The notes beneath the pieces were generated by a model that saw nothing but the letters and a program-made list of their open reading frames with translations, was not told the DNA's origin and ran no database searches. This document shows positions 27,411-36,175 of a stretch of DNA of 64,000 nt, one piece after another. Every line of letters begins with the position of its first letter. The first letter of the stretch is position 1. Source of the DNA: Mycobacterium asiaticum. GTDB lineage: Bacteria; Actinomycetota; Actinomycetes; Mycobacteriales; Mycobacteriaceae. Made by a program: the position numbers and the translations under genes. The stretch is taken from contig NZ_LZLS01000197.1 in the NCBI RefSeq assembly GCF_001673365.1, forward strand, positions 1 through 64,000. The letters are read 5' to 3'.

Positions 27411-27453
27411 GGTCGGTCTCACTCCTGCCATCGGGACGCTCTTCTAATCTGTC

Positions 27454-28413
27454 TCACACGGCCTGTGGCCAGGAAGCACTTTCCGACGTGAGATAGCCTC
27501 CGCGCGCAAAGAACTTGTCGCCACTGTGCTCTACGCCGTCAGCGCTTCGAACCAGGGTTATCACCAGCGCATGATTGTGGCCGCGAAACGCTTCCGGCCC
27601 GGATACCACCGCGCCGCCCCCTTCTTGCACAATCACCCGTCCCGTGGTGCCTCCGTACCGGGCTTCGGAGACCCGCGCCTGCAGCACCTCGATCCGTTCA
27701 CCGCGGTAGAAGGCAAACGGCCGCGGATACGGGTCGGACAAAGCGCGCACGAAGCGCTCGAGATCGGCGGCCGGCCAGTTCCAGTCGATCAAACTGTCGC
27801 GCTCAGAGCGCTTGTGGTAGTACGTGCGGGCCGCTGTGTCCTGCGGCCGCCATACCGGAGCACCGGATTCCAGCGCGCTCAGCGCCTCCCGAACCGCGCC
27901 GGGAATGAGGTCCATGCCGCGCAACACCAACTCGGTGCCGGTATCGGTGGGACCGATGGGCAGTGCGCGTTGTACCAGGATGTCGCCGGTGTCCAACCCG
28001 TCGTCCATGCGGTGCACGGTGAGCCCGAATTCCGTCTCCCCGCTGATCAGCGCCCACAGCACGGGGGAAAAGCCGGTGAACTTCGGCAGCAACGAGTCGT
28101 GCAGGTTCAGCGTGCCGTGGGGCGGGAGGTTGTACAGCTCGGGCGGCATCCAGGTGTACCAACTGTTGACCACGATCACGTCGGGTTCGGCTCGGCGCAC
28201 CAGTTCGATGGTTTCAGCGTCGACCCGGTCGGTCAGATGCACCGGAATGGCATGCTGGCGCGCCAACTCCTCCACCGACTCCGAGAAGATCGCCTTGTAG
28301 GACTGCTCGCTGGCCGGATGTGTCACGGCCAGTACCACGTCGTGGTCGAGGTCGATCAGAGCTTGCAGGGTCTTGCGTCCCCAGGTCTGAAATCCGAACG
28401 ACACGACGCGCAT
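27454..28413 (-). CDS. Fmt/FxbA-like formyltransferase, candidate N-hydroxylysine formylase
   Basis: This 319-aa protein is a methionyl-tRNA-formyltransferase-like enzyme of the type used in hydroxamate siderophores, such as FxbA of the M. smegmatis exochelin pathway. It would transfer formyl from 10-formyltetrahydrofolate to a hydroxylated side-chain amine. The catalytic Asn-His-Asp set is intact: TLNLHDSLLPKF holds Asn and His, and DDGLDTGDIL holds Asp. A C-terminal Fmt-like domain follows (DPYPRPFAFYRGERI). It is not the housekeeping Fmt, judged by context and the short C-terminal domain. The start at 28413 has GGAGGGG upstream. It is the first gene of the operon with mbtE, mbtF and mbtB, downstream of an iron box. 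M. tuberculosis has no counterpart in its mbt cluster that I know of. Confidence 0.85.
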   Translation of the reverse strand: MRVVSFGFQTWGRKTLQALIDLDHDVVLAVTHPASEQSYKAIFSESVEELARQHAIPVHLTDRVDAETIELVRRAEPDVIVVNSWYTWMPPELYNLPPHGTLNLHDSLLPKFTGFSPVLWALISGETEFGLTVHRMDDGLDTGDILVQRALPIGPTDTGTELVLRGMDLIPGAVREALSALESGAPVWRPQDTAARTYYHKRSERDSLIDWNWPAADLERFVRALSDPYPRPFAFYRGERIEVLQARVSEARYGGTTGRVIVQEGGGAVVSGPEAFRGHNHALVITLVRSADGVEHSGDKFFARGGYLTSESASWPQAV

Positions 28414-28475
28414 CGCTGTCCCCTCCATTTCGTCACCCGCAGCCCCGTCAGCGGGCACCACTGACCGTCAGCAGA

Positions 28476-28494
28476 TTATGTTAGCCTTCGCTAA
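28476..28494. promoter_or_regulatory. IdeR-type iron box between formyltransferase operon and mbtK-like gene
   Basis: TTATGTTAGCCTTCGCTAA matches the IdeR consensus TTAGGTTAGCCTAACCTAA at 15 of 19 positions. It lies 62 bases upstream of the formyltransferase start and 113 bases upstream of the mbtK-like start. TANNNT -10-like hexamers are present on both strands at its ends. Repression with iron is inferred from the family. The intergenic space 28414-28607 otherwise shows no gene. Confidence 0.8.
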
Positions 28495-28607
28495 GTTGCG
28501 CGACCGGTGCGGCACGGCCATGCGCCTGGCGCGGTGAGCGCGGCAACAAGACCACGACTGGCCCGCGGCTAAGTGAATTGCCCACAAGTGCGACGTGAAC
28601 GACGTCG

Positions 28608-29213
28608 GTGCGGGAAAATGCGCTGGTGGCAAAAGCGACGCGAGCAAACCCACCGGGTCTGCTGTACCGGCGCGCCACACCCGAACACGATGGTTTTGCG
28701 GGATTTCCGGGCACCTTCTCGCTGCGTTCGCTGGACCTCGACCGCGATCTCGACCTGATTCATTGCTGGATGAACGATCCCGAGGTGGCCAGGTACTGGA
28801 AAAAGCCCTGGTCAAGGGACCGAATTGCGTCCTATTTGCGCGACCAGCAGCTCAGCACGCACTCAACTCCCTATATCGGCGAGCTGAACGGTATCGCGAT
28901 GAGCTACTGGGAGCTATACCGTGCCGATCTCGACGAGCTGGCCAAGTACTACGAAGCCCGCGCGCACGACATCGGAATCCACATGCTGCTGGGACCGGCC
29001 GAGTACCGCGGCCGGAAGCTGGCAGTGGACCTGTTGCGGGTGATCTCGTCCTGGCAGTTGGACGCCGATCCGTTGGCAACCCGGATCGTCGGCGAACCCG
29101 ACGCCACCAACGTCCGGCTGATCCGGGCGGGTGAGCTTGCCGGCTTCCGGCGCCTCATGGACATCGAGCTGCCAACGAAGCGGGCGGCCTTAATGGTCCG
29201 CGAGCGGGACTGA
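28608..29213 (+). CDS. mbtK: MbtK/IucB-like GNAT acyltransferase (hydroxylysine N-acyltransferase)
   Basis: This 201-aa GNAT enzyme of the siderophore hydroxamate family (MbtK, IucB, RhbD) transfers an acyl group to the hydroxylated epsilon-amine of lysine. Diagnostic segments are LIHCWMNDPEVARYWKK, MSYWELYRADLD, the HDIGIHMLLGP stretch with the proposed catalytic His, and the RIVGEPDATN acyl-CoA-binding region with the catalytic Asp. In M. tuberculosis mbtK (Rv1347c) lies in a separate locus; here it sits within the main cluster. The GTG at 28608 was chosen; another GTG at 28626 is possible. Acyl length cannot be read from sequence. It is a single-gene unit followed by its own neighbour's iron box. 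Confidence 0.82.
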   Translation: MRENALVAKATRANPPGLLYRRATPEHDGFAGFPGTFSLRSLDLDRDLDLIHCWMNDPEVARYWKKPWSRDRIASYLRDQQLSTHSTPYIGELNGIAMSYWELYRADLDELAKYYEARAHDIGIHMLLGPAEYRGRKLAVDLLRVISSWQLDADPLATRIVGEPDATNVRLIRAGELAGFRRLMDIELPTKRAALMVRERD

Positions 29214-29270
29214 CGTCTGGACGAATACCGAGGTCAGACCCTCTTACCCGGCAGGCCGAGCCTCGACTAA

Positions 29271-29289
29271 TTATGTTAGCCTTCGCTAA
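29271..29289. promoter_or_regulatory. IdeR-type iron box upstream of mbtT-mbtC-mbtD
   Basis: This 19-mer is identical to the one at 28476, and the identity runs to 24 bases including the following GTTGC. It lies 62 bases before the mbtT start. A TAAGTT hexamer at its right end fits a -10 for rightward transcription. It probably gives iron control of the three-gene operon. Confidence 0.8.
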
Positions 29290-29351
29290 GTTGCTGGCTC
29301 ACGAGATCGTTACAGCCCGGGCACGCGAGGGCACACGAGAGGTAGGACCGC

Positions 29352-30110
29352 ATGCCGCGCCCACTGGGTTGGATCAGGCAGTTCCATCAAGCCGATTCAC
29401 CCGAAAGTCCGACACTTCTGGTTTTCCCGCACGCCGGGGCAGGAGCATCGGCGTACCGATCCTTCTCCAAAGCGCTGAGCAAGAACTTCCGCGTCCTGGT
29501 TTTCCAGTACCCGGGGCGCCAGGACCGGGCGGGCGAACCACCCCTGCTCTCACTACCCGAAATCGCGTCCGGCGCGTTCGACGAATTCGTCACTTCGGAG
29601 CACAACCAAGGCGGCCCGATCGTCGCTTTCGGGCACAGCATGGGCGGCTGGGTTGCGTTCGAGTTCGTCCGGATCGCCGAATCCCGGGGCATCGATGTGC
29701 ACCAACTCAACGTCTCGGCGGCAGTAGCGCCGGGCAATGCGATCACCAAACCGCCGCATCCGACGGACGACGAGTCGATTCTGAATCACCTGACGGCGCT
29801 GGAAGGCACGGACTCCGACGTCTTCGGCAACCGCGATCTGATGCGCCTGGCGCTTCCGGTCATCAAGGCCGACTACCGCGCCTGCGACGCCTACTCCTGC
29901 GGCGACGACGTCAGCGTTGCCGCCCGAATCCACGCACTCGGCGGCGACCAGGACCCGATCGTCACTCTCGGCGACCTCTACGGCTGGGGCAAGCACACCG
30001 ACAGCCTCGAAGTCACCATGTTCGACGGCGGGCACTTCTTCATCAACGAACATCTCGACGACGTCGCCGAGTTATTGGCCACGTACGCGCACCGCGAGCA
30101 GACGCCGTGA
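29352..30110 (+). CDS. mbtT: Type II thioesterase MbtT
   Basis: This 252-aa alpha/beta-hydrolase thioesterase of the GrsT/external type releases mis-primed or stalled acyl chains from NRPS carrier domains. The nucleophile is Ser96 in FGHSMGGW; the Asp is probably in GGDQDPIV and the His in FDGGHFFINEH. M. tuberculosis MbtB carries a fused thioesterase, whereas other mycobacteria have a separate mbtT, as here. The ATG at 29352 follows GAGAGGTAGGA. It is first in an operon with mbtC and mbtD and overlaps mbtC by four bases (GTGA). Confidence 0.9.
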   Translation: MPRPLGWIRQFHQADSPESPTLLVFPHAGAGASAYRSFSKALSKNFRVLVFQYPGRQDRAGEPPLLSLPEIASGAFDEFVTSEHNQGGPIVAFGHSMGGWVAFEFVRIAESRGIDVHQLNVSAAVAPGNAITKPPHPTDDESILNHLTALEGTDSDVFGNRDLMRLALPVIKADYRACDAYSCGDDVSVAARIHALGGDQDPIVTLGDLYGWGKHTDSLEVTMFDGGHFFINEHLDDVAELLATYAHREQTP

Positions 30111-31423
30111 CCCTGGCGGCCGCGACCGACCCGGTCGTCATCTCGGGACTGGCCGTCGAGGCGCCCGGTGGCATCGACACTCCCGCCGCCCTGTGGCATG
30201 CATTGTGCGACGAGCGCGAGTTGCTGTCGCCGTTCCCCCGCGACCGCGGCTGGCCGGTCGAGGAACTGCTGTCGCTGTCCGAGCTCGACGGCTGGGGACA
30301 AGTACCGGATTCCGGCGGATTCCTGGACGGCGCAGCCAAATTCGATCCGCCGTTCTTCGGCATCACGCACCGCGAAGCGCTCGTCATGCACCCTCAGCAG
30401 CGCGTCGCGATGCGGGTCGCCTGGAAAGCATTGGAAAACGCGGGCATCAATCCCGCCTCACTCGAGGGTGAATTCGGCGGCTGCTACATCGGAATGTCGA
30501 TGACCGAGTACGGCACCCGCACTGCGGTGGCCGACTCCTACACGGGTCACCGGACCGTCGGCATGGGCCAACTGGGCGGCGCGGGCCGCATCTCGCACAG
30601 TCTGGGATTGACCGGCCCGTCCATGTGCATCGACTCCGCCTGTGGATCCTCCTTGACCGCCCTGCAATTGGCGGCCAACGCGATCGCGATGGACGAGTGC
30701 GAATGGGCGCTGGCCGGTGCGGTGTGTGTGCTTGGCTCCCCGGCCGCCTTCTTCGAGTTCGCCAAGCTGCATGCCCTCTCCGACGACGGTCACTGCCGCG
30801 CCTACGCCGATGATGCCACCGGCACCGTGTGGGGAGAGGGCGCGGGAATGGTTCTCGTCGAACGGGAATCACGCGCGCGGCAACTCGGGCACCGGATCTA
30901 CGGACGCATCCTGGCCGTCCGCACCAACCACAATGGCAAGGGCAAGCCGATCCTGGTTCCCCGGGTGCGAGCACAGGAGCAGGTGGTTCAGAAGACGCTC
31001 GATGCGGCGGGTATCGATCCCGCTGACATCGGAATGATCGAAGGGCACGGCACCGCAACGCTCGCGGGCGACCCCGTGGAACTGCTGGCGTTGTTCAAGA
31101 CGTACGGCGCGGGCGGATCCGAGGCGTTGTTGGGTTCGATCAAATCGAACGCCGGTCATGCGCAGGCAGCTGCCGGAATCCTGGGACTGATCAAGCTGCT
31201 GCTTGCCGGCGAGCACGGCCACATTCCCCCAACCCTGTTCTCGGACAACCCAACCAAGAAGTTGGACTGGGATCTCACCGGCATCCGCATGGCTAGCAAG
31301 CTGACCGAATGGCAGCCCAAAGACGGGGTTCGTTACGGCGCCGCGTCATCGTTCGGCGCCGGCGGAGCCAATGCCCACGCAATCATCGCGATGCCCTGCC
31401 AGACCCCGGAGGGTGACACGTGA
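30107..31423 (+). CDS. mbtC: Mycobactin polyketide synthase MbtC (ketosynthase)
   Basis: MbtC (438 aa; M. tuberculosis 444) is a stand-alone ketosynthase that works with MbtD to build the beta-hydroxy acid unit. The catalytic Cys is in IDSACGSSLTALQLA, with active-site His residues in IEGHGTATLAGD and SNAGHAQAAAG. The GTG start overlaps the mbtT stop. The frame stays open to 29273 but that part runs over mbtT in another frame and is not coding. mbtD follows with a four-base overlap. Confidence 0.95.
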   Translation: MTLAAATDPVVISGLAVEAPGGIDTPAALWHALCDERELLSPFPRDRGWPVEELLSLSELDGWGQVPDSGGFLDGAAKFDPPFFGITHREALVMHPQQRVAMRVAWKALENAGINPASLEGEFGGCYIGMSMTEYGTRTAVADSYTGHRTVGMGQLGGAGRISHSLGLTGPSMCIDSACGSSLTALQLAANAIAMDECEWALAGAVCVLGSPAAFFEFAKLHALSDDGHCRAYADDATGTVWGEGAGMVLVERESRARQLGHRIYGRILAVRTNHNGKGKPILVPRVRAQEQVVQKTLDAAGIDPADIGMIEGHGTATLAGDPVELLALFKTYGAGGSEALLGSIKSNAGHAQAAAGILGLIKLLLAGEHGHIPPTLFSDNPTKKLDWDLTGIRMASKLTEWQPKDGVRYGAASSFGAGGANAHAIIAMPCQTPEGDT

Positions 31424-34400
31424 CAGCGTCTGACTACCGGCTGCCCAACGGCGCCATTCCCGTTCTGCTGACATCGGATTCGCCCGACCTGCTCGCGGGC
31501 GAGGCCGCTGCCGTGCTGGCCTACGTCGATAATCACCTCGGTGTGACGTTAGAGGCCGTCGCGGGCATGCTGTTCCGCACCCGAGTCGCCCGCAAGCACC
31601 GCGCGCTGGCGATGGTGCACGACCGCGATGAACTGATCCTCGCCCTGCAGGCGGTGGTCGACGGACTCGAACACCCCTCGGTGATGCGCACCGAAACAGC
31701 GGCCACCGCGCGCCGCCAGGCGTATGTCTTTCCGGGACAGGGCAGTCAACGCCCCGGAATGGCAAAGCTTTTCTACGACGCCATCCCGGCGTTCCGCAGC
31801 GAAGTGGACCGCTGCGCCGCCGCCTTTGCGGACCTGTGCGGCGAATCGCCCCTGAATTACCTTCTGGGCGAGAGCTTTGCGAGCACGGAAGCTAGCCAGG
31901 ACGTCCCGACATTCAATGCCAGCACGGTCCAGCCCGCGTTGTTCGCGCAGATGGTCGGTTTGGCCGCGATGTGGCGGTCATTCGGCGTTGCACCCGCTGT
32001 CACGGTGGGGCACAGCCAGGGTGAGATCGCCGCGGCATACGTCTCCGGCCTGATCACGCTGACCGATGCGGTCCGCATTGTGGCGATACGTTCCCGCGCC
32101 GCAGACGAATTGGCCCCCGGTGACTACGCGATGGCCGTGGTCGCCGCCAACCGCGAAACCTGCGAAGAACTACTTGCTCGTTGTCCCGGATGGGCTCAGG
32201 TTTCGGTGGTCAATTCTCCAAACATGACCGGTGTCTCAGGTGGTCGCGAAGCGGTGCAGAGCCTCGTCGCGACCTGCACCGAACGCGGCATCTTCGCTCG
32301 GGTCATCCCGGTGCAGTACCCCGCCCACACCGGTCTGATCAGCGACCTCGACGAGCGCATACGCACCAGCGCGCAACGGGAATTGGAGAACCCGAAGTTC
32401 CTGGACACCGACGTTGCCTGCATCGGCGCCACACTCGGCGGTCCCATCACGCAAGAAGTGCCGGTCGACCAGTACTGGTTCTGGAACCTGCGTAACACCG
32501 TTCGGTTCGACAAGGCGATCACGGCGGCACTGGAAATCGGCAGCGACACCTTCGTCGAACTCGCCGAACATCCGACGCTGCAGCTGGCAATCCAGGAAAA
32601 CCTGGTGGCCAAGAGCGGCCAAAGCCCGGATGGCTCGACGATTGTGGTTGGCACGTCCAACCGAACGGCACACGATCTCGACGACTTCACCCGCAATCTG
32701 GTGCGAGCGGCCCTGCATGACCTGGACTACTCCTGGGAAGCCCTGGCCACCGAAACCGACGGACCCGCGCCACTTCCGTTGCGCGACTTCCCCAATACGC
32801 TGATGAACGAGATCACGCTCTGGATGCCCTACGAGCAAGGCGCCTCGTCCATCGCACGAAAGCCGGCCCCACCGCCGCATGCGGGCACCGAAAGCACGCC
32901 AGCACGGTTGCTTGCGGAGAAGTGGGTTCGACTGTCTCGGCGTTCACTGGTGGCACCACGGACCATCGGCATCATCGACCACACCGGTGCTTGCGCGGAT
33001 CTCGCGGCGGCGCTTTGCGCCGTGGCCGGCGATGTCGGTGCCACGGCACACCTCGTCGGCGATGAGAACACGACTGCGAGAACAGATTTCGATACTTACG
33101 TCATTCTCCTTCCGCCCCCGGCGCAGCTTGACGCCGCTGGATCCGTGGCCGAGCTTGCGAACTTCTTTGCGGAGCGGACGTGGTGGCGCGGAGTCGGTGC
33201 GGGGGTCACCGACTGCTGGTTGGTGACCGTCGGCGGCGAATCGGTGGTCGCCGACGATTTGGGACCGAATCTCGTGCACGCGGCAGCCAGTGCCGGCTTT
33301 CGCAGCATAGGGGCCAGATACCCGGGCACACGTTTCCGGCATCTCGACCTGTTGCCGGCCGGCGCTGTGGAAGCGGTGACGATTCTGGCGGCGCTGCACA
33401 CCGCGCAGGAGTCCGAACTTGCCCTGCGCGGCGGCGTCTTGTACGCCAAACGTGTTGTGGACGTCGACCTTCCGGCGTCCGGCCCCCAGGACCGACCCGC
33501 TCGGCACGTACTCATCGTCGGCGGCACCGGCAAACTCGGCTTGGAATTCTGCGAGCACTTCGCCCGTGCCGGCACGCCCCGGATCACCCTGGTGAGCAGA
33601 TCGGGCGAAACCGCCGCCGTTGCAGGCAGACTAGCGGACATCCGCTCGGCAACGTCGGCGCAAATACAGGTCGCGGCCTGTGATCTGGCCGATGAAGCGG
33701 CGGTGTCGGCGCTGGCGCAGCGCGGGGCGCCGGCCGATCTGATCATCCATGCCGCCGTGGAGTATTCCGGGATCGAGCTAGAGGAGATCACCGCGGACAA
33801 GGTTCACCAGGCGTTGCAGGCCAAAGTCGTCGGGGCCGCACGGGTGGTGCACACTTTCCCCCGCACCGAGAACTGCCGGGTGCTGCTGTGCTCGTCGATC
33901 TCGGCGAGTGTCGGCGGTCGCGGGTTGGCGCTTTACGCCGCGGGCAACCGGATGCTCGACGCGCTGGCGCAACAGCTCAGCTCGGAAGGCCTGGACTGCA
34001 TTTCCGTGCAGTGGGGCCACTGGGATGTGCACCTGGACGAGTCTGGTCTGGCCACGCTGTCCAGCCTCGGCGTGGTACCGATGCGTCCGGCCGAAGCGCT
34101 TGCGGTGGATGTGCGCACGCTGCCCGGAAACGCGATCGTCGCCGCCTTCGACCTCGACCGAGCCCGGTCGGTGCTGGAAACTTGCGGTCGCAGTTCATTG
34201 TTGGCGCAGATCAGTGCCGCGTCGGTGGCAGCGTCCGGGCCGATTGAGCGCTCCGTTGCACCGAGCGAGGCACAACCCGGTCTGGCGGGGCGGTTGGTGG
34301 ATTTACTCGCTCAAGCCATCGGCGTCGCCAACGCCGACATGATCGACACCGCGGTACCGATGGTTGCGATCGGGCTGGATTCGCTGCAGGCGTTGGAGTT

Positions 34401-34500
34401 TCGGCGTCGGGTCAAGGCTGAGCTCAACCACGATCTTGAGGTTGCCGATCTGCTCGGCGGGGCGTCGATCGCGGAAGTTCTGGCCAAGCTCGACGCCTAA
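31420..34500 (+). CDS. mbtD: Mycobactin polyketide synthase MbtD (AT-KR-ACP)
   Basis: MbtD (1026 aa) supplies the extender unit and reduces the beta-keto group. It has an acyltransferase (about 100-430, FPGQGSQRPGM and GHSQGEIAAAY), a ketoreductase (about 670-900, IVGGTGKLGLEF), and an ACP near the C-terminus (about 950-1020, GLDSLQALEF). It has no dehydratase or enoylreductase, consistent with a beta-hydroxy product. The GTG start overlaps mbtC (GTGA). It converges on mbtH; the 25-base gap shows no clear terminator. Confidence 0.95.
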   Translation: MTASDYRLPNGAIPVLLTSDSPDLLAGEAAAVLAYVDNHLGVTLEAVAGMLFRTRVARKHRALAMVHDRDELILALQAVVDGLEHPSVMRTETAATARRQAYVFPGQGSQRPGMAKLFYDAIPAFRSEVDRCAAAFADLCGESPLNYLLGESFASTEASQDVPTFNASTVQPALFAQMVGLAAMWRSFGVAPAVTVGHSQGEIAAAYVSGLITLTDAVRIVAIRSRAADELAPGDYAMAVVAANRETCEELLARCPGWAQVSVVNSPNMTGVSGGREAVQSLVATCTERGIFARVIPVQYPAHTGLISDLDERIRTSAQRELENPKFLDTDVACIGATLGGPITQEVPVDQYWFWNLRNTVRFDKAITAALEIGSDTFVELAEHPTLQLAIQENLVAKSGQSPDGSTIVVGTSNRTAHDLDDFTRNLVRAALHDLDYSWEALATETDGPAPLPLRDFPNTLMNEITLWMPYEQGASSIARKPAPPPHAGTESTPARLLAEKWVRLSRRSLVAPRTIGIIDHTGACADLAAALCAVAGDVGATAHLVGDENTTARTDFDTYVILLPPPAQLDAAGSVAELANFFAERTWWRGVGAGVTDCWLVTVGGESVVADDLGPNLVHAAASAGFRSIGARYPGTRFRHLDLLPAGAVEAVTILAALHTAQESELALRGGVLYAKRVVDVDLPASGPQDRPARHVLIVGGTGKLGLEFCEHFARAGTPRITLVSRSGETAAVAGRLADIRSATSAQIQVAACDLADEAAVSALAQRGAPADLIIHAAVEYSGIELEEITADKVHQALQAKVVGAARVVHTFPRTENCRVLLCSSISASVGGRGLALYAAGNRMLDALAQQLSSEGLDCISVQWGHWDVHLDESGLATLSSLGVVPMRPAEALAVDVRTLPGNAIVAAFDLDRARSVLETCGRSSLLAQISAASVAASGPIERSVAPSEAQPGLAGRLVDLLAQAIGVANADMIDTAVPMVAIGLDSLQALEFRRRVKAELNHDLEVADLLGGASIAEVLAKLDA

Positions 34501-34525
34501 TCGGCGTCCATTAGTCGGCGTTTGA

Positions 34526-34729
34526 TTAGTCGACCCGCAGGCTGGCAGGACGCATGTCGGTCCAGTTCTGCTCGACGAAGTCCAGGCAGTTCGACCTTGT
34601 GTCCGTACCGAAAGCTACGTCCCAGCCCGCCGGAACGTCAATCGACGATGGCCAAAGACTGTGCTGCCCTTCGCTATTGACCAGTACCAGAAATGTGCGG
34701 CTGTCGTCGTCAAACGGATTGATACTCAC
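34526..34729 (-). CDS. mbtH: MbtH-like protein
   Basis: MbtH (67 aa) binds NRPS adenylation domains and supports their folding and activity. It has the family signature: NPFDDDSRTFLVLVN, SLWPSSIDVPAGW, and the C-terminal WTDMRPASL. The GTG start overlaps the mbtG end by 20 bases, so it is cotranscribed and translationally coupled with mbtG. It is on the opposite strand to mbtD. Confidence 0.95.
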   Translation of the reverse strand: MSINPFDDDSRTFLVLVNSEGQHSLWPSSIDVPAGWDVAFGTDTRSNCLDFVEQNWTDMRPASLRVD

Positions 34730-35993
34730 CGCTTCTCCCGCTTCGGGACGTCACGGCGGCCGCGTCTGCACCCAGCACCCGGTCAGACAGCAACCCCAGA
34801 CAGCTCAAGTTCGGGAAGCCCGGCCCCTGGTTGAGTCCAGACAGGTTGGGCAGCACCAGCTTCGGGGTCACACCGGTAACGGCTAAGTCGTGGCCGATCG
34901 ACTCTTCCAGGCGTTCACCGCTGAGCGGTCCGCCCAACCCCAGTTCCAGCATGTCCAGGGCATCCTGGCTCAACAACGGCAAGAACCACAACGCGTCGGC
35001 GCCGGATCCGTCGATGACGAGATCGAATTCGTGCACGCTTTCCCGCATCTCGCCGTGTTCGGTTTGCAGCGTGATCCGGATTCGCTCGTGCTGGTCCACC
35101 ACGTTCGCGACGCGGCCACGCAGGTGCTTGATGCGCTCGTCGGCCAGGAGCAGCTCCTGCACCCGCGCCGAGAACACGCCCCGGTCGGTTCGGGCGATGC
35201 AGTCGCGGCGTTCGGACAACGTCAGGGTGCGCCATTGGGTGGGATCGGAGAACAGCGAGTTCTCGAAATATCCCTCACCCCTGGTGAACAGTGTCGCTTG
35301 CGGTGAAATCGCCGTGATAGTCGAAACCCGGTGGTGGAAAAGCTCGTTGAGCATCGACGCGGCGGTCTCTCCGCCGCCGATGACGGCGACATTCTCGGCC
35401 ACGATCCGGTCGTGAGACGACGTGCGCTCCCAGAACTGTGCGATCGACAGCATCCGGGGGTCACCGGAGAGGATGGACCGTTGCGGCTGACCGGGGCCGG
35501 TGATCATCACGGCATCGCAGAACAGGTTCTCTTCGCGGGTGTGCAGCTTCCAGCGCGGACCCTCGACCGCCATCTGAATCAGTTCGCCGTGAACGACTTT
35601 CAAGCCGACCATGTCGGCGACCCAACGCAAATACCGTGACCAGGTGTCGTGCGTCGGCGCCGGCCTGCCCCGATCCACCCAACCGACGAACTGGTCCATC
35701 GCGATCAGGTAGGCCTGCCAGCTCCACCGCATCATGCGTTCGTCGATTTCGGCATCGCGACCGGGCAGCAGCGCCGACCGGTAGGGGAAGCCGACGTCTT
35801 TCTCCGGGCTGGTACCCAAGCGCTGGCGGCCGTCGGTCCAGCCGCCTCCGGCGATCCAATTAGCCGCAACCCCGGAGCGTTCGATGGCAACGACATCGGG
35901 CGTTTCGACGCCCAGCTCGCGCAGCACCGCCGCCTTGGCGGCCACGGCTACCGCTTTCGCCCCCGCCCCGACGATCGCGAGAGTCTCAGTCAT
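34710..35993 (-). CDS. mbtG: L-lysine N6-monooxygenase MbtG
   Basis: MbtG (427 aa; M. tuberculosis 431) is an FAD/NADPH N-hydroxylase of the IucD/SidA family that makes the hydroxamate nitrogen from lysine. It has an FAD-binding GAGAKAVAVAAKA near the N-terminus, an NADPH-binding VIGGGETAASML in the middle, and the conserved AGGGWTDGRQRLGTSPEKDVGFPY substrate region split by a few residues. The ATG at 35993 was chosen to begin MTETLAIVGAGAK; the frame is open to 36038. It diverges from mbtA across a region with one iron box and precedes mbtH. Confidence 0.93.
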   Translation of the reverse strand: MTETLAIVGAGAKAVAVAAKAAVLRELGVETPDVVAIERSGVAANWIAGGGWTDGRQRLGTSPEKDVGFPYRSALLPGRDAEIDERMMRWSWQAYLIAMDQFVGWVDRGRPAPTHDTWSRYLRWVADMVGLKVVHGELIQMAVEGPRWKLHTREENLFCDAVMITGPGQPQRSILSGDPRMLSIAQFWERTSSHDRIVAENVAVIGGGETAASMLNELFHHRVSTITAISPQATLFTRGEGYFENSLFSDPTQWRTLTLSERRDCIARTDRGVFSARVQELLLADERIKHLRGRVANVVDQHERIRITLQTEHGEMRESVHEFDLVIDGSGADALWFLPLLSQDALDMLELGLGGPLSGERLEESIGHDLAVTGVTPKLVLPNLSGLNQGPGFPNLSCLGLLSDRVLGADAAAVTSRSGRSGEYQSV

Positions 35994-36095
35994 TTCCCCC
36001 CGCAAACCGGCCCGGGGTCGCGTGGTGGCATCCCCCACTCGCCGGCATGCCAGCGATTGATGCCCCTCCCACTACCCCTCCCTCCGTCGCCTTGC

Positions 36096-36114
36096 TTAGC
36101 TCAGGCTCACCTAA
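36096..36114. promoter_or_regulatory. IdeR-type iron box between mbtG and mbtA
   Basis: TTAGCTCAGGCTCACCTAA matches TTAGGTTAGGCTAACCTAA at 16 of 19 positions. It lies 61 bases before the mbtA GTG and 102 bases before the mbtG start, so one box may serve both. A TACCCTAT hexamer region follows for rightward transcription. Confidence 0.85.
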
Positions 36115-36175
36115 CTTTCAGTACGCTACCCTATATCCGCGGGGCGCACACCCTTGCCCCGAGGAAGCGATTCAA

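Noticed and set aside
29273..30106. N-terminal extension of mbtC back to 29273
   Set aside because: It overlaps mbtT in another frame and crosses the iron box; the GTG at 30107 gives the normal KS start.
34501..34525. Terminator between mbtD and mbtH
   Set aside because: Only short repeats of TAGTCGGCGT-type sequence are present; no stem long enough to support.
36047..36175. Upstream start for mbtA
   Set aside because: It would place the iron box and promoter inside the coding region; the GTG at 36176 has a ribosome site and the expected N-terminus.
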